Shown here piece by piece: positions 6,832 to 12,869 of a stretch of DNA of 24,185 nt. A model generated the notes under the pieces. That model saw only the letters and a program-made list of their open reading frames with translations, did not search any database and was not told where the DNA came from. Made by a program: the position numbers and the translations under genes. Every line of letters starts with the position of its first letter. Position 1 is the first letter of the stretch. This DNA is from a virus, in IMG/VR virus record IMGVR_UViG_3300006166_000411, positions 1 to 24,185 of that record, one strand, 5' to 3'.

Positions 6832-7651
6832 TTGGAAGCCACGACCAGCAGAAGGTAAGCATTTAGGCGGTGGCGTGGTTCTTTATGAGAGCGCCATAGA
6901 AGCCGACTGGGAGGCTCTCGCAGGTTTTGCAGAGGACTCCGCGGCAAAAGAACGTGAGGTCATGTATGAACCCGGAAAAGATCCTATTACTGGGGAAGAT
7001 GGATTTATAAATAGGAATGGTTATTTTTTTCCAGCCCATTCTGTGTATACGATGCCGCAACATTGTGCATATGTTCAAAGAGATGGATCTCCAGAATTTA
7101 AAAAGATACTTTTAAATATAGAAAAAAGAACTGATGAATGTCTTTTAGATTATTTGAAGTTATTTCCATTAGCGGGTAAATGTATTTGGTGGAAGATAAA
7201 AAGTCATATTTTGGTTTATCCAGAAGGTTCTTATTTGGGCATGCATTCAGATCAAAGTGTTGATTATAAATATGGTTTGCCTCATCCTCCTGATCAAATA
7301 GCAACACGCACAACAGTTTCACATTCAACTTTTTTCAATGACAGTGTTTCTACAGAGGAAGAATTAGATGGAACTAATTATGTGGGCGGATTGGTTCAGT
7401 TCGGATATTTAGAAATTGACTACAGACCCCGAAAGGGAGATATTATATTTTTTCCTTCTAACTATATTGCTGCCCATGGAGTCAGCAGAGTGGAGAAGGG
7501 CACACGGTACTCTCATATTGGATGGTATTGTCATGGAAGTCCTAATAAAGAGTTTCGTGAAGCAGTTGCAGACCCTGCGACTCAACCAGAACTGGCTAGA
7601 GAAGCAAGTAACGTGTATATGACAGAAGGGTATAATACGTATTATGAGTAA
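6815..7651 (+). CDS. 2OG-Fe(II) oxygenase (HSD-motif phage family), copy A
   Basis: 278 residues from GTG 6815, which follows AGAAGA and restores the N-terminus (TEGTNWKPRP) seen in its paralogue at 9115-10152 (PEGSNWPIPY). The frame runs open further upstream inside the preceding gene, but that part is a shadow. Motifs: WWKIKSHILVYPEGSYLGMH with His144-Ser-Asp146, NDSVSTEEELDGTNYVGG, KGDIIFFPSNY, distal His221 (AAHGVSRV) and Arg231 (GTRYSHIGW). The triad and 2OG anchor are complete. It shares a nearly identical 18-residue segment with the minus-strand copy. Confidence 0.88.
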   Translation: MTEGTNWKPRPAEGKHLGGGVVLYESAIEADWEALAGFAEDSAAKEREVMYEPGKDPITGEDGFINRNGYFFPAHSVYTMPQHCAYVQRDGSPEFKKILLNIEKRTDECLLDYLKLFPLAGKCIWWKIKSHILVYPEGSYLGMHSDQSVDYKYGLPHPPDQIATRTTVSHSTFFNDSVSTEEELDGTNYVGGLVQFGYLEIDYRPRKGDIIFFPSNYIAAHGVSRVEKGTRYSHIGWYCHGSPNKEFREAVADPATQPELAREASNVYMTEGYNTYYE

Positions 7652-8312
7652 TAATTTGAAAGTAGGCGTACTGCATCCCGGTTCTATGGGGTTGACCATT
7701 GCGAAAGCCTTCAATGCTAGTGGTTGTGAGATATTGTGCGCCACGGAAGGGCGCTCTGAAAGAACAGTTGATCGAGTTGAAACGGCAAACTATAAAGATG
7801 TTGGAACTATTGCAAACATGGTTGAACAGGCTGATGTAATCGCGTCCATTTGTGATGGTAGAGGTGTTTTTGCTGTGTATCAAAAAGATAGACCCGACGA
7901 GGAGGTTCAATTTCCAGTTGCGAGGGAAGTAATGGAAGCGGGGTTTAAGGGTATTTATCTTGATTGCAACACCATTATCCATGATCCAGTTGAAAGTCGT
8001 TGGGAAAAGGCTCTAGAAGAATACGTTAACAATAATGGGGCTTCTTATGTTTCTGCTGCGATTTATGGTTATCCACCCGCACAAGGTGAAAAGCATAACA
8101 AGTCACAGGATGTGCGCTTCTTGTTTGTATCTGGGGAAAAGGCTCAAACAATTGTAGACATATTAGATTCTAATGATTTTCCTTTAGTGGGTGAGATACC
8201 ACCAGAAGATGCTAAGGATTATAAGAGGCGGCTTATTGAAGAAAATGAACCACCTAATCCAGAATTATATTCACGAACAGATGAGGTATGGACCAATGCG
8301 CACTCCGATTAG
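7644..8312 (+). CDS. NAD(P)-binding oxidoreductase, 6PGDH/HIBADH-type N-terminal domain only
   Basis: 222 residues. The start GVLHPGSMGLTIAKAF is a Rossmann dinucleotide-binding loop (H-P-G-x-M-G) and is followed by CATEGRSERT, DVGTIANMVEQADVIASIC and GFKGIYLDCN. This is the layout of the beta-hydroxyacid dehydrogenase-like oxidoreductases common in Actinobacteria (HPGxMG ... ASEGRS ... DVGTL). Those bacterial proteins usually carry a C-terminal DUF1932 helical domain; here the protein ends after the Rossmann domain with a short acidic tail. It could be a host-derived gene that lost its substrate domain. Substrate unknown. It overlaps both flanking oxygenase genes (8 and 17 bp). Confidence 0.75.
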   Translation: MSNNLKVGVLHPGSMGLTIAKAFNASGCEILCATEGRSERTVDRVETANYKDVGTIANMVEQADVIASICDGRGVFAVYQKDRPDEEVQFPVAREVMEAGFKGIYLDCNTIIHDPVESRWEKALEEYVNNNGASYVSAAIYGYPPAQGEKHNKSQDVRFLFVSGEKAQTIVDILDSNDFPLVGEIPPEDAKDYKRRLIEENEPPNPELYSRTDEVWTNAHSD

Positions 8313-9135
8313 TCCCCACTTGCTTGATCCTGAAAAGTATGATTGCGGAGTAGTTGTTTTCCCTGATGCAGTACAACCAGAATTAGATCCAGATTGGGTA
8401 AAAGGTTGGGTTCATCGAAGACAAGAACAACGCGCTAGAACGTGGTATGACCGCCGAATAAAAACAGACATGCAACAGGATTATGTCATAGATGAAGATG
8501 GAAATTATATCAATCGTGGTGGTTACAAATTTACTCCTGAACAGTTCAAGCAGGCGCCCGGACGGTTGGTGGGATTGAAACATGCGGCAAATGCAGAAGA
8601 TCTTGAATTTATAAACAGAATGGATGCTGTAGTAGCAGAGTGCTTACGCGTGTATATGAGAATTTATCCTCAAGTTAGACCATCTATTTGGTGGAGAACA
8701 CCAAGTCATTGTTGCCTCTATGAAGAGGGTCAGGATCTTGGACCACATTCTGACCAGACATATGAGCGAGGTGACGATGAGTGGAACATGGGCATACACG
8801 CAGGACGCCACGATGCTCCAGTTACAGAATTTCCTGTTCATACGGTAGTGACATCCAGTCTTACACTCATTGATGAATGTGAAGGTGGTGAGTTGGTTTA
8901 CCCAAATGCAAATTTGACTAAGAAAATTTTACCGGGATCGGTTGTTCTTTATCCTTCTAGTTATATCGGAACGCATGGAGTAAATATGGTTACTTCTGGC
9001 ACGCGTGTTTCTTATCTACAGTTTTTTTGTCAGGGCACACCAGCGCAGGAGCATGCAGGATTTGTAGATGCATGGTTAGAGGGTCCGGCTAATAATCGAC
9101 AGTGGGTTTCTAACTCAGATAGTTTGCCCATCTAA
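8296..9135 (+). CDS. 2OG-Fe(II) oxygenase (HSD-motif phage family), copy B
   Basis: 279 residues from ATG 8296, with GAGG at 8283-8286; ATG 8281 is also possible. The frame extends further upstream only as a shadow of the dehydrogenase gene. Motifs: YDCGVVVFPDAV at the N-terminus (compare YGAGVVLFRNVL in the 9115 copy), IWWRTPSHCCLYEEGQDLGP with His151-Ser-Asp153, DECEGGELVYP, GSVVLYPSSY, distal His227 (GTHGVNMV) and Arg237 (GTRVSYLQFF). All metal and 2OG residues are present. It is more diverged than the 6815/9115 pair. Its 3' end overlaps the convergent minus-strand oxygenase by 21 bp, leaving no room for a terminator. Confidence 0.87.
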   Translation: MRTPISPHLLDPEKYDCGVVVFPDAVQPELDPDWVKGWVHRRQEQRARTWYDRRIKTDMQQDYVIDEDGNYINRGGYKFTPEQFKQAPGRLVGLKHAANAEDLEFINRMDAVVAECLRVYMRIYPQVRPSIWWRTPSHCCLYEEGQDLGPHSDQTYERGDDEWNMGIHAGRHDAPVTEFPVHTVVTSSLTLIDECEGGELVYPNANLTKKILPGSVVLYPSSYIGTHGVNMVTSGTRVSYLQFFCQGTPAQEHAGFVDAWLEGPANNRQWVSNSDSLPI

Positions 9136-10152
9136 TTCAGCGTATGGCATTAAAGGTCCAACGGGTTCTGATTCAGGGGGACGGTTGAGTGGGTTTATCT
9201 CTCCATTAGGTGAATGGTCTGGCCAATTTATCCACCTAGAGTATGGCGACTTAGAAAAACGCTCCCAATCTTGGTGAATCCATGGCAAGTATCCTGCCAT
9301 TCCCCAAGGCAGTCGTTCTGTTTCATATCCGGGTATCAGCACGGGTTTAGTTTCCGTGTGAACACCTTGACCGTAACATGACTGATAGACGTATCTGTAC
9401 CCTGCGGTTACTTCGGTTACTCCGTGTGTGCCTACGTAGTTGGCAGGGAAGAACAACATGTCACCTGTTTTTGGTTTGTAAGTAAGGTTGTTGAGGTAAG
9501 GGAACCACATTTCTCCACCCATAAAGTTGGTTCCGTCTAATTCTTCTTCAGTATCTACAGAGTCGTTGTAATAGACGAGGATGGACAGGGTTTGGTATAT
9601 TGCTTCCGGTCTGCCTGTCTCATACCTTTGCCCATCAATAGTCTTGTAACTGGTGTCATTGTCACTATGCATTCCTAGTGAACCGTTCGGAAAGTATTTA
9701 AGGACATTGCCTCGGAAGTGCCACCACAACGAGTTTAGTAAATGGGTATAAATATCTATGTACTTCATTAAACAGAGATACATCTGGTGTTCATTTTCGT
9801 AAAAGAACTCTTTAATGTCAGGAGGTGTATTTTCCATCACGGGTTTATTTTCACCGTAACCACCCAATCGGTAGGGATTGGAATAGTAGCGTTCTACTGG
9901 GAATTTTTCACCTGCCCAGTCTTCACACCACTGTTCTCCGTTTTCTTCTTTTAGAAAGATGCCCGGAGTTGAGTGTTCTGCATGTTCGTCTACATAACTA
10001 AGTAATGATTTTTGGTCTACGTCAAGTACATTCCGAAAAAGGACAACTCCTGCTCCATAATCAACTACATCTAAGTTGCCTATGTATTCACAGTCTGATT
10101 CAGCAACATAAGGTATCGGCCAGTTAGAACCTTCTGGAGTTGTGAGACTCAT
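9115..10152 (-). CDS. 2OG-Fe(II) oxygenase (HSD-motif phage family), copy C, minus strand
   Basis: 345 residues. Motifs: DYGAGVVLFRNVLD (31-44), LWWHFRGNVLKYFPNGSLGM with His162-Ser-Asp164, VYYNDSVDTEEELDGTNFMG, KTGDMLFFPANY, distal His243 (GTHGVTEV) and Arg253 (AGYRYVY). The Fe and 2OG sites are complete. Relative to copies A and B it has a C-terminal extension of ~80 residues that is Trp/Pro-rich (WGMAGYLPWIHQDW, WINWPDH) and has no recognised domain. It is the last gene of the minus-strand cluster, directly downstream of five unrecognised genes, with a 20-bp gap to the next one. Confidence 0.87.
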   Translation of the reverse strand: MSLTTPEGSNWPIPYVAESDCEYIGNLDVVDYGAGVVLFRNVLDVDQKSLLSYVDEHAEHSTPGIFLKEENGEQWCEDWAGEKFPVERYYSNPYRLGGYGENKPVMENTPPDIKEFFYENEHQMYLCLMKYIDIYTHLLNSLWWHFRGNVLKYFPNGSLGMHSDNDTSYKTIDGQRYETGRPEAIYQTLSILVYYNDSVDTEEELDGTNFMGGEMWFPYLNNLTYKPKTGDMLFFPANYVGTHGVTEVTAGYRYVYQSCYGQGVHTETKPVLIPGYETERLPWGMAGYLPWIHQDWERFSKSPYSRWINWPDHSPNGEINPLNRPPESEPVGPLMPYAELDGQTI

Positions 10153-10172
10153 GTACGTAGCCTATCAGACTG

Positions 10173-10928
10173 CTAAGAATCACGCCTAATCAATGTTGTT
10201 CCATCATCTGTAGCAAGATGGAAAACCGTTAAGTTGCTTTGGGCTGCGATGTGTCGGTTGAACTTCGTGTAAGGATGCCAGAACATTTGACTATGGTTGC
10301 CGTAAAGTTGTCCGTATGATCCAGTATCTTCGATCTGCATAAGACCACCTACGGACAGCATGGCTAAATAGGCATCTAGTTTGTCTGTGTTGAGATCAAT
10401 TATTTCTTTCATTCGTATTTGTATGAAATCGTAAGTGCCTGCGCCAGTTCCAGCAAGAATACTTTGAGGTGTAACAGTTGAATACTGAGTGTCAGAATAA
10501 GCGGCTATTTCAGGAATAGTGAGAAAGAATTGTTCAAAGTTGTATAACCACTCATTGTTTACAACTGTCACATTTTTAGAACGGTCATTCATTTTTTCGA
10601 TTAACCATTCTGAAGGTTGTGCTAAAGCAAGTAGATAATTTGTTGCTTGAGCAAGTTCTTGGAAGAGCACGAAACGCAACTCGGATGCGAATACGTTTGC
10701 ATCCCAACCCGCAACTTTACTATTAAGCATTGTCCACCAGTGAAGTTCTATATCGTTACCAATGGCTACTGCGCGACGATCACTATTTAATGTTGTGTGA
10801 TGGGCAACAAGAGCATTTGTAAAATCTTCAGAATGAGAATTCCAATTGAGGTTGTGCGAACTGGAAGATGAGCCAACTTTGCTTAGTTCTTTAACAACCA
10901 TATTTGTTTCAAACCACGGATGAGCCAT
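10173..10928 (-). CDS. Hypothetical protein, possible phage structural protein
   Basis: 251 residues, no family recognised. It is Asn/Ser/Thr-rich with aromatic clusters (IELHWWTMLNSK, HSQMFWHPYTKFNRH) and mixed helix/strand character (ELRFVLFQELAQATNYLLAL). It has no signal peptide, membrane segment or catalytic motif. The ATG overlaps the upstream stop by one base (TAATG on the minus strand), so it is coupled to the small gene before it. Its position in a cluster of small proteins near tail and lysis genes makes a virion or assembly role plausible but unproven. Confidence 0.6.
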   Translation of the reverse strand: MAHPWFETNMVVKELSKVGSSSSSHNLNWNSHSEDFTNALVAHHTTLNSDRRAVAIGNDIELHWWTMLNSKVAGWDANVFASELRFVLFQELAQATNYLLALAQPSEWLIEKMNDRSKNVTVVNNEWLYNFEQFFLTIPEIAAYSDTQYSTVTPQSILAGTGAGTYDFIQIRMKEIIDLNTDKLDAYLAMLSVGGLMQIEDTGSYGQLYGNHSQMFWHPYTKFNRHIAAQSNLTVFHLATDDGTTLIRRDS

Positions 10929-11212
10929 TATGAAACTCCAATTGCTAAGTGTCGTTTATACCATAAGCGACGTGCGAGTAAGGCAAGTAGACGATGTTGG
11001 GTTGTAACATGAGCATCTGGAGCAAGGGTTGTAACTCCCTTGTTCGGTGTTGCAAGAGTATTGGTAGTTAATGTGTAATTGTCTTTGATCTTGTCAAGAA
11101 TATTATCGATAGAAAGAGTGTCGATATTAGCCCAGTCAAGTCCTAAGACAAATAGGATTTTTGCTAATTCTGATTCAATTTCACTAAGGTCATCTGCTGC
11201 TGAATAAGCCAT
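10928..11212 (-). CDS. Small hypothetical protein (helical)
   Basis: 94 residues, unrecognised. The N-terminal helix (ADDLSEIESELAKILFVLGLD) leads to a loop (WANIDTLSIDN) and a basic C-terminal helix (HRLLALLARRLWYKRH). The helix-GxD-loop-helix arrangement is reminiscent of the two related proteins at 11463 and 11675, though similarity is weak. It is coupled on both sides: one intervening base upstream and one overlapping base downstream. Confidence 0.6.
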   Translation of the reverse strand: MAYSAADDLSEIESELAKILFVLGLDWANIDTLSIDNILDKIKDNYTLTTNTLATPNKGVTTLAPDAHVTTQHRLLALLARRLWYKRHLAIGVS

Positions 11213-11213
11213 T

Positions 11214-11459
11214 TTATTCGGTTTCTTTTCTTGCTGTATGTTGATCTAAACTATCTGTTTCTAATCGGCTACAGAAAAAAACAGCGCCATCTGAAGCGTA
11301 TTCCCAACAAGCGAGTTCAGAATTCCATTTGATTTCTTCATTGTCTCTCCATAAACCGTGAGGACTTTCTCCTTCGGTTTGGGGAGCGGGTAAATCTTTT
11401 TTTGCTAAAAGATACTTACCAGCAGTTGTGGCTACATCTTGCTGCGTCGAGTCAGCCAT
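11214..11459 (-). CDS. Small hypothetical protein
   Basis: 81 residues, unrecognised. A polar N-terminus (TQQDVATTAGKYLLAKKDLP) precedes a Trp-rich segment, GLWRDNEEIKWNSELACWEY, and ASDGAVFFCSRL, which reads like a short beta-hairpin or baseplate/fibre-attachment-like module. No signal or membrane segment. Gaps to its neighbours are 1 and 3 bp, so it is clearly part of the minus-strand operon. Confidence 0.55.
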   Translation of the reverse strand: MADSTQQDVATTAGKYLLAKKDLPAPQTEGESPHGLWRDNEEIKWNSELACWEYASDGAVFFCSRLETDSLDQHTARKETE

Positions 11460-11462
11460 AAC

Positions 11463-11672
11463 TTATGCCAATGCGCCAAGTGCGGCTAGTTGCTTCCTTA
11501 GACACTCATGTGCAACATAAAATTCTGTGCCGCTTGTTTCTGGATTTGTGTAAGAAGCCGTAACGGTAGCGGGGTCTACGCCTAAAGCAAGACAAAGAAC
11601 TTGAGTCGAATACTCTAAATATTCTTTGGCTTCTGCTTTTGCCGCAGCCACCTGTGCATCAGTAAGCGCCAT
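11463..11672 (-). CDS. Small hypothetical protein, paralogue of 11675-11926
   Basis: 69 residues, Ala-rich and helical (DAQVAAAKAEAKEYLEYSTQVL), followed by LALGVDPATVTASYTNPET and a helix ending LRKQLAALGALA. The segment G-V-D-x-A-T-V-x-A-x-Y-x-x-P matches G-I-D-x-A-S-I-x-A-x-Y-x-x-P in the neighbouring protein, so the two are related by duplication. Function unknown. Confidence 0.6.
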   Translation of the reverse strand: MALTDAQVAAAKAEAKEYLEYSTQVLCLALGVDPATVTASYTNPETSGTEFYVAHECLRKQLAALGALA

Positions 11673-11674
11673 GA

Positions 11675-11926
11675 TTAAAGTGCTGCTTTCTTCGCTTTAG
11701 CATCTATGATTCGTGTGTTTAAACTTGCTATGCGACGTTCGTCATTGTAAATTGTTCCATCAGGAGAATCGGCAGGCTCTGCTGGTGCGGCATAATCTGC
11801 GGCAATTGAAGCCATATCAATTCCTCTACGGGTACACACTTCATAAAATTCTTGTTCTAAATCTTTAATAACACGTTCCAGAATGACAGATTTTGTCGCG
11901 CTAGGAATTTCGTATTCTAAATCCAT
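11675..11926 (-). CDS. Small hypothetical protein, first gene of minus-strand operon
   Basis: 83 residues from ATG at 11926, with AAGGG (11937-11933) six bases upstream; the frame could also start at 11965, but no good RBS is seen there. The protein has an N-terminal helix (KSVILERVIKDLEQEFYEVC), then RGIDMASIAADYAAPAEPAD and a C-terminal helix (ERRIASLNTRIIDAKAKKAA). It is related to the 11463 protein through the GxDxAxxxAxYxxP segment. Unknown role. It is expressed from the divergent intergenic region 11927-12111. Confidence 0.6.
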   Translation of the reverse strand: MDLEYEIPSATKSVILERVIKDLEQEFYEVCTRRGIDMASIAADYAAPAEPADSPDGTIYNDERRIASLNTRIIDAKAKKAAL

Positions 11927-12003
11927 TGCTGACCCTTCATTATTCTCGGTAATAGAGGCTATCACGGCATATTACTACGGATTTGAAGAAAGTCGAATGA
12001 CCT

Positions 12004-12009
12004 ATTATA
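12004..12009 (-). promoter_or_regulatory. Candidate -10 box TATAAT for the minus-strand operon
   Basis: The minus strand reads TATAAT, a perfect sigma70-type -10 hexamer, about 78 bases upstream of the ATG at 11926. The best -35-like hexamer, TGGACC, lies at a long spacing of 19, so the match is partial. The 11927-12111 gap between divergent operons is the logical place for such a promoter. Confidence 0.35.
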
Positions 12010-12069
12010 CAGATTTGAAAAAGTATAAGGTCCATCTTGGAGTATGTAAACATGAACTAAACTCTTTTT

Positions 12070-12083
12070 TAGCCTTCGGGCTA
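12070..12083 (+). promoter_or_regulatory. Short hairpin with TTCG tetraloop upstream of the holin
   Basis: TAGCC-TTCG-GGCTA forms a 5-bp stem with a very stable C(UUCG)G loop, preceded by a run of six T, 29 bases upstream of the holin ATG. No T-run follows it on either strand, so it is not a standard intrinsic terminator. It may affect leader folding or translation. Confidence 0.35.
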
Positions 12084-12111
12084 TTCATATTGGCGAGAGA
12101 TGAGGTTTTCA

Positions 12112-12318
12112 ATGGCCGAATACAAGGATCTTGCCGAACGTACAGTAGCGACTTTTATCCAAGCCGCAATTGGTGCCATGGGTACCAACAGCGTAATGGA
12201 TCTAGGCGTTGATAACTGGAAAATGATTGTAGCGGCAGGAGTTTCCGCAGCAGTTGCAGTTATCAAGGGCTGGGTTGCAAGTAAGTTCGGAGACCGTTCA
12301 CCATCTATGATGTCGTAA
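12112..12318 (+). CDS. Holin, r1t-like family
   Basis: 68 residues from ATG 12112, which has GAGG (12102-12105) at a 6-nt spacing; ATG 12100 is an in-frame alternative adding four residues. The pattern AERTVATFIQAAIGAMG ... DLGVDNWKMIVAAGVSAAVAVIKGWVAS fits small r1t-type holins: one amphipathic/hydrophobic helix near residues 8-24, a short loop and a second Ala/Val-rich membrane helix (~36-55). Holins permeabilise the cytoplasmic membrane and time lysis. It opens the plus-strand lysis/accessory block. r1t-type holins are typical of phages of Gram-positive hosts. Confidence 0.75.
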   Translation: MAEYKDLAERTVATFIQAAIGAMGTNSVMDLGVDNWKMIVAAGVSAAVAVIKGWVASKFGDRSPSMMS

Positions 12319-12381
12319 CAACGACTGAAAAGACCACAATTATAACTGTTTCTGTATAGTAGAAGCAAGTATCATAGTAGC

Positions 12382-12407
12382 GATACTAGGGACTTAAGTC
12401 CTATAAG
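12382..12407 (-). repeat. Right copy of 26-bp inverted repeat (palindromic core)
   Basis: Exact reverse complement of 3169-3194, with the GGACTTAAGTCC palindrome at 12390-12401. It lies 8 bases before the ATG at 12416 and overlaps that gene's AAGAGG ribosome binding site. Just outside, GTATC (12369-12373) pairs with GATAC (12382-12386, inside the repeat) to give a possible 5-bp stem; the left copy has no such partner. Confidence 0.85.
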
Positions 12408-12415
12408 AGGTTGCT

Positions 12416-12865
12416 ATGGATGACTTGTTTCGACAATATTTGAAAGGTGCTTCGGAAAATATTTCCAAAGTACTGGAAGAAACAGACGATACAGAAATAG
12501 ACGTAACAGAGGACGTAGGTAATTCTGTCGTAGGGGCCGTCAAGCACGCTTCCAGCCTGTTTGACCGCTTGAAAGACAACATTGCCTACGTTCTTGGTCT
12601 GCCTGCCGCTATATCAGGGGCTTTTGGATTTCTATGGCAATCGTCAGGGGAAGAGGCTGCTTTAAATCATAAAGTTGAACAATTAGAGCAGGCAGTATCA
12701 GAGTTGAAATCCGAGAACGATCTTCTTGGTGGTGGGACCAAAAACTTTTCGTTAGATATGAGTGGAGCACCGGGTGGATCGGTGACTGTAATCATTGTCG
12801 CTACCATATTGATAATTGTGATCGGACTTTTGTTCTGGTACCAGAGTAAACGTAAAAAACGGTAA
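12416..12865 (+). CDS. Membrane-anchored coiled-coil protein, possible lysis accessory
   Basis: 149 residues, no family recognised. An acidic N-terminus (EETDDTEIDVTEDV) is followed by a moderately hydrophobic segment at 57-74 (AYVLGLPAAISGAFGFLW), a heptad-like coiled coil at ~82-104 (ALNHKVEQLEQAVSELKSEN), a Gly/Ser linker, and a strong C-terminal transmembrane helix at 123-142 ending in basic KRKKR. The tail-anchored topology plus coiled coil, located right after a holin, would suit a spanin-like or lysis-regulatory membrane protein; this is inference. RBS AAGAGG is 5 bases from the ATG and lies partly within the 26-bp repeat, so a protein bound there could control its translation or transcription. 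Confidence 0.65.
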   Translation: MDDLFRQYLKGASENISKVLEETDDTEIDVTEDVGNSVVGAVKHASSLFDRLKDNIAYVLGLPAAISGAFGFLWQSSGEEAALNHKVEQLEQAVSELKSENDLLGGGTKNFSLDMSGAPGGSVTVIIVATILIIVIGLLFWYQSKRKKR

Positions 12866-12869
12866 CGTC

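Noticed and set aside
8191-8295. N-terminal extension of the oxygenase at 8296
   Set aside because: Its residues (RYHQKMLRIIRGG...) are an out-of-frame reading of the dehydrogenase gene; homologous N-termini begin near 8296.
3241-10152. TET/JBP-type DNA base dioxygenases
   Set aside because: The motifs fit P4H- and TauD-like groups and I cannot see TET/JBP-specific features, so a DNA-base substrate is not claimed for these genes.
12070-12083. Rho-independent terminator between the divergent operons
   Set aside because: The hairpin has no T-run after it on either strand, and neither operon ends there.
12319-12415. tRNA or small RNA gene in the gap before 12416
   Set aside because: No cloverleaf, no T-loop GTTCRA motif and no stable long stem beyond the 26-bp repeat.
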